From contig NC_045141.1 in NCBI RefSeq assembly GCF_008831285.2, forward strand, positions 3,551,224 to 3,615,223: a stretch of 64,000 bases of DNA, read 5' to 3'. The notes under the pieces were generated by a model. That model was given only the letters and a program-made list of their open reading frames with translations. It had not been told where the DNA came from and made no database searches. The stretch comes from Nymphaea colorata. Lineage: Eukaryota; Streptophyta; Magnoliopsida; Nymphaeales; Nymphaeaceae. This document shows, piece by piece, positions 38,101 through 64,000 of the stretch; position 1 is the stretch's first letter, and each line of letters begins with the position of its first letter. The position numbers and the translations under genes are program-made.

Positions 38101-39492
38101 CAATCCTATATCAAAAGTGGATGAATCCTTGGGTAGACATTCCTTGAGGACGTACATATTCCCTTGACGCTCCCCTCTAGCGAACATTTTCTTCGTTTGG
38201 AGGTCCTTGACATAGACAGAAGAAGGTGTGAATTCAACAGAAGAGCTTGTATCATCAATGAGTTTAGAAATGGATATGATGTTCTTTTTGATATTGGGAG
38301 CAAGAACAACATTAGACAGTGATAGAGACGAGGATGACAATGGAATATGTGCATTTCCAATATGTGTAATAGGATGAGATTTTCCATCACCTGTTATAAT
38401 GCAACTTCTACCGTAATGAGGGGATAAGTTAGTCAATTTACCTGCATTTCCTGTCACATGGGTAGCTGCACCTGAATCCAAGAACCATTCTCCCTGCTCA
38501 TTTTGCTTTATAGTCATCTTTGAGAATGCGGCCATCAATAGCTGTTGCATATCTTCAGCGGTGGATTTAGAACTTTGTCCTCCTTGTTTATAATCATGTC
38601 TTACTCCTTTGTTTTTATTTTGAGGATTAAACCAACATTGTGCCTTCATGTGTCCTTTCTTGTTGCACTGAAAACAAATTGGTATTTTTCTTGAAGTATC
38701 CAAAGGAGACATACCTTGGTTATGTGGTGTTGGTAGAATGCCACGACCACCATGGTTGGAGTTCCCATGGCTCTTACCAAACTTTACATTCATAGCCAAC
38801 ACATTTTGGGAGTTCCCTTGATCAGTCCTTTCAATGACTCTTTTCATATTCATTTCATGTTGGAGAAGTTTACCTTGTAGTTCGTTGAAGGAAGGCAGAA
38901 CAGGAAGGACCTCAAGAGCTGTAATAAAAGCATGATAATCATGCCCAAGTCCATTCAAGGTTTGCTGCACCTTTTCCTTATCAGAAATGTTATTCCCTGA
39001 GGCAGCAAGTTGGTCTGCGACGGCCTTAATACGCCCCAAATAATCCATGATAGACGTTGAACCTTTGCTCAAATTCTGAAATTCTTTCTTTAAGTACATA
39101 ATTCGAGCTTCTGATATTTGGGAAAAGGTATCAGCAAGGGTTTCCCATAATTCTTCTGCAGTACAATCATCAGAAACTGAAAGTAACACTTGTTGAGATA
39201 AAGTGGACAAAATATACGCAACCAGACTTTGATCACGTCTCATCCACATAGCATGTTCAGGATTGTTGTCTTCATGAACAGCAATAACTTCTCCTGCCTC
39301 ATTTTTTATTTCCTGTAAGACGGATATTGGTGGAGCCTTTGTTGAACCATCGAGATGTCCAAAGAGGCCTTGACTTCTTATGAAAGGCATGATTTGCCTT
39401 TTCCAGATCAGATAATTCTCATGGTTGAGTTTTTCGGTAATAAGGTGAGGAAGAAAACTTGAGGACATGCCAGAATGCGAAAGGTTTTCCAT
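35176..39492 (-). CDS. Copia-A gag-pol polyprotein, intact
   Basis: 1438 codons from the ATG at 39492; an in-frame ATG at 39591 would add 33 leader residues, but gag similarity starts only after the inner Met. It makes the particle protein and the enzymes for reverse transcription and integration. Gag (UBN2 type) covers about 15-240. A CCHC zinc knuckle is at C273, C276, H281, C286. The aspartic protease has D339-S-G. The integrase has H499/H504 and C533/C536, then D563, D626 and E662 with the DD35E spacing. Reverse transcriptase spans about 950-1190 with YVDD at 1114-1117. RNase H has D1282, E1323 and D1358. All catalytic residues that I can check are present. The gag opening 'LNHENYLIWKRQIMPFIRSQ' resembles the Ale/Retrofit lineage, a tentative placement. 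Transcription would start in the LTR at 39714-40171. Confidence 0.95.
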   Translation of the reverse strand: MENLSHSGMSSSFLPHLITEKLNHENYLIWKRQIMPFIRSQGLFGHLDGSTKAPPISVLQEIKNEAGEVIAVHEDNNPEHAMWMRRDQSLVAYILSTLSQQVLLSVSDDCTAEELWETLADTFSQISEARIMYLKKEFQNLSKGSTSIMDYLGRIKAVADQLAASGNNISDKEKVQQTLNGLGHDYHAFITALEVLPVLPSFNELQGKLLQHEMNMKRVIERTDQGNSQNVLAMNVKFGKSHGNSNHGGRGILPTPHNQGMSPLDTSRKIPICFQCNKKGHMKAQCWFNPQNKNKGVRHDYKQGGQSSKSTAEDMQQLLMAAFSKMTIKQNEQGEWFLDSGAATHVTGNAGKLTNLSPHYGRSCIITGDGKSHPITHIGNAHIPLSSSSLSLSNVVLAPNIKKNIISISKLIDDTSSSVEFTPSSVYVKDLQTKKMFARGERQGNMYVLKECLPKDSSTFDIGLKTFSLSHNASSVPSSCHFQSKVRGPNQFLESDLWHSRLGHCGRHFIEKLVTDSLIPRSSLPLTSSVKKCSSCGLCKSHVLPFHNINQRASKPFETIFSDVWGPAPIDSMSGSRYYVLFIDSYSRFTWIYFMKHKSEVPHIFRNFYAMIQTKFSSNVVHFQCDGGGEYSSLDFIEFLREKGITRQISCPYTPQQNGVVERKHRHIVESAMSMMHDTNVPISLWTEAFHTAVYIINCLPMTLLMSKSPYFTLLGKQPDYKNLKVFGCVCYVHVDAALRNKFQDKAIQCRFVGYADEYKGFRCYDPTTKRIKTSRNVIFDEHSFDNTNEMPMTIESYDPWTSTQLFNADPVIENDVPQSEDSERAIQPSDMAQSENQEDPTQSLSHHENNNEQSNDAHRYSGLIYSRRLRDRDAHSEEDNMPHLRRSQRIRHPIHRWVSYDSLSLDFQLFMAKVGKEEEPTSFDEASKSHHWRKAMKEEMDALHECGTWEIVPRPHEKNVVGSKWVYKIKYKPDGSIERHKARLVAKGFTQQYGEDYDETFSPVIKMGTIRVIISLAVEYGWRLHQMDVKNAFLHGDLREEVYMEQPPGYTKGDSHAWVCKLRKSIYGLKQASRSWFDSFSCKIQECGFRRCPLDHSLFIYRKENIFTLLLIYVDDIVITGNSEKHIEEAKVLMMQNFKMKELGDLRFFLGVEIDRHNNRLTLTQQKYTLDLLKKSGMSDCKPVGTPSVLNQRLSAQDGELYEDPTQYRSIVGALQYLTFTRPDIIYAVNQVSQFMHAPRDTHMDAVKRILRYLKGTAGDGLVYGKSENITTGHQLMTFTDADWAGDPDQRKSISGFCIFIGRNLVSWSCRKQKAVARSSTEAEYRCMAAGTAEVTWVRHLLEDIGEKIKTSMLMCDNQSAINIAFNPVQHGRTKHIEIDQHFVRQKVEDKEIQPIYVRTDEQVADLFTKGLTKERFWFLKGKLYMVQNHAQLEGGC
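35182..35196 (-). other. Polypurine tract of Copia-A
   Basis: CAACTTGAGGGAGGG on the minus strand abuts the 3' LTR. It is also coding, for the residues just before the terminal Cys. Confidence 0.85.
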
Positions 39493-39701
39493 GACAGCAG
39501 AAAAGAATGGTATATAGGTAGAAGATGAGAGGGAAAGAAGACACGATATAACAAGATGTGTCCTTGGTAAGCAAGAAGAAAAAAGGAACAAGAATTGCGC
39601 AAGAGAAAAGTAAATTCAGGATAGAGACAAGATGAGAAAAGAGTTCTAACCAGATCAGACCTGTTTGGGCATTTCGTTTGGTAGAGATAACGTAACCTGG
39701 C

Positions 39702-39713
39702 GCTCTGATACCA
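39702..39713 (-). other. Primer binding site of Copia-A
   Basis: TGGTATCAGAGC on the minus strand, complementary to the 3' end of initiator Met-tRNA, with no gap to the LTR end. It lies about 210 bp upstream of the gag ATG. Confidence 0.93.
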
Positions 39714-39765
39714 TGATAGAAATGTAGCACCAATATCTGTAACCCGAAAACAGCACTCAAGCAGG

Positions 39766-39808
<43 letters not shown>

Positions 39809-40171
39809 TGAAAACAAGAAGAAACTGAGGAGAAGAAGCCGTAGCCAAAATGGTTTGCACGGCCTCTATTTATAATCTCATTTTCAGAATTCTAAGAGTC
39901 TCCAATCGTAGAATCCTAGGAGATTTCACAAGCTCCAAGGACATTAATTACATCATAGAAACCTAAGAGACTTCACATATTACAAGGATATTAACTACAA
40001 CATAGAATCCTAGGAGACTTCCCATATAACAAGGATATTAACTATAACATAGAATCCTAGGAGACTCTTCACATGTTACAAGGACATTAAATATTTTAAC
40101 ACATTCTACAAGGAGGTGGAATCCTAAGAGACTCCTCTTCAACGTGCTGGTGAAGGATTTATATTTTAACA
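39714..40171 (-). repeat. 5' LTR of Copia-A
   Basis: 458 bp, TG..CA ends. It is the promoter-bearing copy; see the TATA box entry at 39866-39874. The (GA)17 tract is at 39771-39804. Confidence 0.95.
39866..39874 (-). promoter_or_regulatory. TATA box of Copia-A
   Basis: TATAAATAG on the minus strand inside the 5' LTR. Transcription would be expected to start about 30 bp downstream, near 39835. The tandem 48-bp units lie just upstream of it, where enhancer repeats of LTRs are usually found. Confidence 0.6.
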
Positions 40172-41672
40172 GTCATAGGTTGTAACTCTAATACCTAGGC
40201 CCACCAACTCAAGCTCTCACCAATTCAGATATTAGGTTATAACATTCAGATATCAACTCTCACAGTTCAAATTCGGATATCAAGTTACAATATATCAATT
40301 CAGATTCAAATATTATGTTAGAATTCAAATTCGGATATACTTGTTAAGATAGTTAGAGTATCAAACCAGATATTTATTTAAAACTGAATCCAAGTCCATA
40401 TTTGATTATTTCTTAAATCTTAAACCTGAATCCAAATGCTAAATTGCTTACCATTATCCTGTCTTTTTAAAGCAATTCAAACGGATATCCAATCCAAATC
40501 AAATATGTCCCTCTTAACAAGGATGTCATGTGGGAGGCAGTGAACTGGAACCGATTTGATACTTCGAGCTAGTTTAGGTAAAGATAATAACTTGAGAAAA
40601 ATGGAAAAACAAAGATAACATGAAAAAAGCCTTTTTGAATAAAAAGTGAATAAATTGAATGCCTTTTTCCTCGCTTTTAACGTTAACATTATCGTGAATT
40701 AACTTCTGGAGTTGCATTAATTAAATATTTATCATCACTGAAACATTATTTTTATCATTTCAACTAGTTTTTTGTCTTCTTATTAGTGTCTTTTTATTTT
40801 ACCAAATTTTTAAGAGTTTTTATTTTCTCAAAAAATTGCCAAAGTTTTTCCAAGAAAAAATTACTGCCAAAAAAACATTCGAGGAAACCTCACCAACTGA
40901 AAACCTCTCAACAAAATTTTCGTCGCATTTTAAGTGGGTGACAACACGTAAATAAAATTGGATAATTTCATTGTTTTCAATAGACTCGGATCATTTGAAA
41001 ATCCATAAAGCGTCTGCATACCTGCGTAAGCTGGCACTATAAGATCTTCTGCCTGTCTCAGGTCAAAGGGTCAATTCAATCCTGAGGTAACCCTTGCTAT
41101 CAGACCAAAGTGTGTGTAGGATTCAATAATAGACAAGAGAATACGACATCAAAGGCTTTTTGCTACAAAAGAGAAGAAAAGAAAAGGTATTTATCATGTT
41201 ACCATCAAATTAGCTATTTTTTCACATAACTGACACTGAGAACCTCATCTTTTGTTCGACGCCGTGACAGTCCTTGATGCATCTTTACTCACCGGTTCAA
41301 CTGATCAATTGTGATGTTCGATCACATGCCAAGATAGGACAATCTTAATAAAAGGAAAATCTGAGAACATTGAAAAAGGGACAAGAAAACCAACTAATGA
41401 ACAAAACCCCTTCGAGGGAAAACATACATAAAGGAAAGGGAGGGGCCAGCTCTGCATTTCTTACATTTGTCTGTTCACTGAGTGTTGGTCCTGCTGGCTT
41501 CTGCATTTCTGACTGGATAAAAATAACATTTGTCTGTTTACTGAGGGTGGATCCCGCTGGCTTCTGCATTTCTGACTGGATAAAAATAAGGATGAGCCTG
41601 CAAAAGGCCAGAAAACAGTCGCGGCATCATCCAAGAGCAGAGAAAAGAAGAAACAGAGGAAAGTCATGATAC
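40172..41672. other. AT-rich stretch 3' of the last visible CK2 exon
   Basis: Either the next intron or the 3' flank of CK2 alpha. 40172-40460 has repeated 'attcagatat' words. 40690-40930 is, in reverse, a copy of the AT-rich repeat also found at 47110-47330. Two tandem copies of a 63-bp unit ('acatttgtctgttYactgag...gactggataaaaata') lie at 41463-41525 and 41526-41588. I looked here for the last CK2 exon (expected start AHPYFAQV) on the minus strand and did not find it. Confidence 0.5.
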
Positions 41673-63593
<21,921 letters not shown>

Positions 63594-63789
63594 CTACACA
63601 TAAATGCAAATAAACTTGAAATCAATGACTTTCTAGTCAGAAATCAGTCCAGTTTTAGAGCCATGAGATCCAAACAGCATTCATTATCAACACTTCTTAT
63701 TTTCATCAAGCACTAAAATGATGAAAAATAAATATACAAACATGAACAATGGCTAACACTAGTTACATGTTTGTTAATACAAGACTTGC

Positions 63790-64000
63790 ATGAACAGACA
63801 TCATACCAAGTTTACCAACAAAATTTTTGAATTTAGATGTGACAAACTCTTTTTAAAAATATCAGCAACTTGGTCTTCAGTCTTTATATGCTCCAACAGA
63901 TACCATTCTTTCTCGATATTGCCTTCCTTGTAAAGTGGCAATCAATCGCCATTTAATTAGTTCTTTCATAAAATTCTGGACTTTTAGCCATATGAATAGC
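63790..64000 (-). pseudogene. Ty1-copia RNase H fragment at the window edge
   Basis: On the minus strand the end of a copia polyprotein can be read in broken frames: 'AIHMAKSPEFYERT' next to the edge, then 'IDCHFTR', 'HIKTEDQVADIF', 'KFVGKLGM' forms and 'SVHASLV'. This is the conserved C-terminal part of copia RNase H. It lies in the CK2 intron upstream of the catalytic-loop exon, on the same strand. The rest of the element must lie beyond 64000. Confidence 0.65.

Larger units (their letters stand above)
34724..40171 (-). mobile_element. Intact Ty1-copia retrotransposon (Copia-A)
   Basis: A complete 5448-bp element on the minus strand. Both 458-bp LTRs begin TGTTAAAA and end CTATCA on the coding strand. 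The 5-bp target duplication GTCAT lies at 34719-34723 and 40172-40176. The primer binding site TGGTATCAGAGC (coding strand, 39713-39702) follows the 5' LTR directly and pairs with initiator Met-tRNA. A polypurine tract (TTGAGGGAGGG) ends at 35182 just before the 3' LTR. A single uninterrupted frame encodes gag-pol. The LTRs look identical base for base, including the (GA)17 tract, so the insertion is very recent and the element may still be able to move. Confidence 0.95.

Noticed and set aside
35470-38390. Several short frames opposite or out of frame within Copia-A
   Set aside because: Shadows of the intact 1438-codon gag-pol.
34724-40171. The two 458-bp repeats as a segmental duplication
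   Set aside because: Primer site, polypurine tract, TG..CA ends and a 5-bp target duplication show they are LTRs.

Overview
The window is plant nuclear DNA, AT-rich and dominated by transposable elements. Plant origin follows from the retrotransposon families (Ty1-copia with initiator-Met-tRNA primer sites, a Ty3-gypsy element of TAT/Ogre type), from two hAT transposase groups usual in angiosperms, and from the one host gene. The very long introns would suit a species with a large or early-diverging genome, but nothing here fixes the species.

The only host gene I can support is the catalytic alpha subunit of protein kinase CK2, on the minus strand. Six consecutive internal exons lie at 63436-63593, 53382-53472, 53234-53299, 42201-42283, 41821-41884 and 41673-41741. 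All splice in frame with GT..AG borders and encode 177 residues, from the catalytic loop to near the C-terminus. The N-terminal exons lie beyond the right edge. The short last coding exon was not found. Two introns are huge (9963 and 10950 bp) while three are ordinary (82, 316 and 79 bp).

Layout. 1-8640: fragments of a giant-LTR gypsy family, a decayed Ty1-copia element (about 1980-6150) and a degenerate tandem repeat. 8641-12930: mostly unassigned, no convincing gene. 12940-29912: gypsy-LTR fragments and a decayed TAT/Ogre-type element with LTRs of about 3.6-4.3 kb. 29913-32335: a decayed hAT element of the TTF zinc finger/DUF4371 group, cut off at its right end. 32336-34723: AT-rich, unassigned. 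34724-40171: an intact, apparently very young Ty1-copia element (Copia-A) with identical-looking 458-bp LTRs, a GTCAT target duplication and an uninterrupted polyprotein. 40172-64000: the CK2 alpha exons and introns.

The introns carry a layered set of elements. The 10.9-kb intron holds a 1293-bp hAT element (E1, 43001-44293), a possible inverted-repeat segment (45890-47118) and a Ty1-copia element (Copia-B, 47847-52967) inactivated by one stop and one frameshift. The 9.96-kb intron holds a nest: an outer hAT-like element (E4, 55309-62309) was entered at CTTTAAAG by two hAT elements sitting side by side (E2, 55660-56689; E3, 56698-61904). E3 carries a broken transposase gene and was itself entered by a probable solo LTR (57852-59817). 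E1, E2 and E3 share terminal CTATGTCACA, GGTACGGG-rich ends, an internal GGACTCGGTCAA palindrome or its remnant, and NTTTAAAN 8-bp target duplications. The elements with readable coding direction inside or next to CK2 alpha all run on the same strand as the gene.
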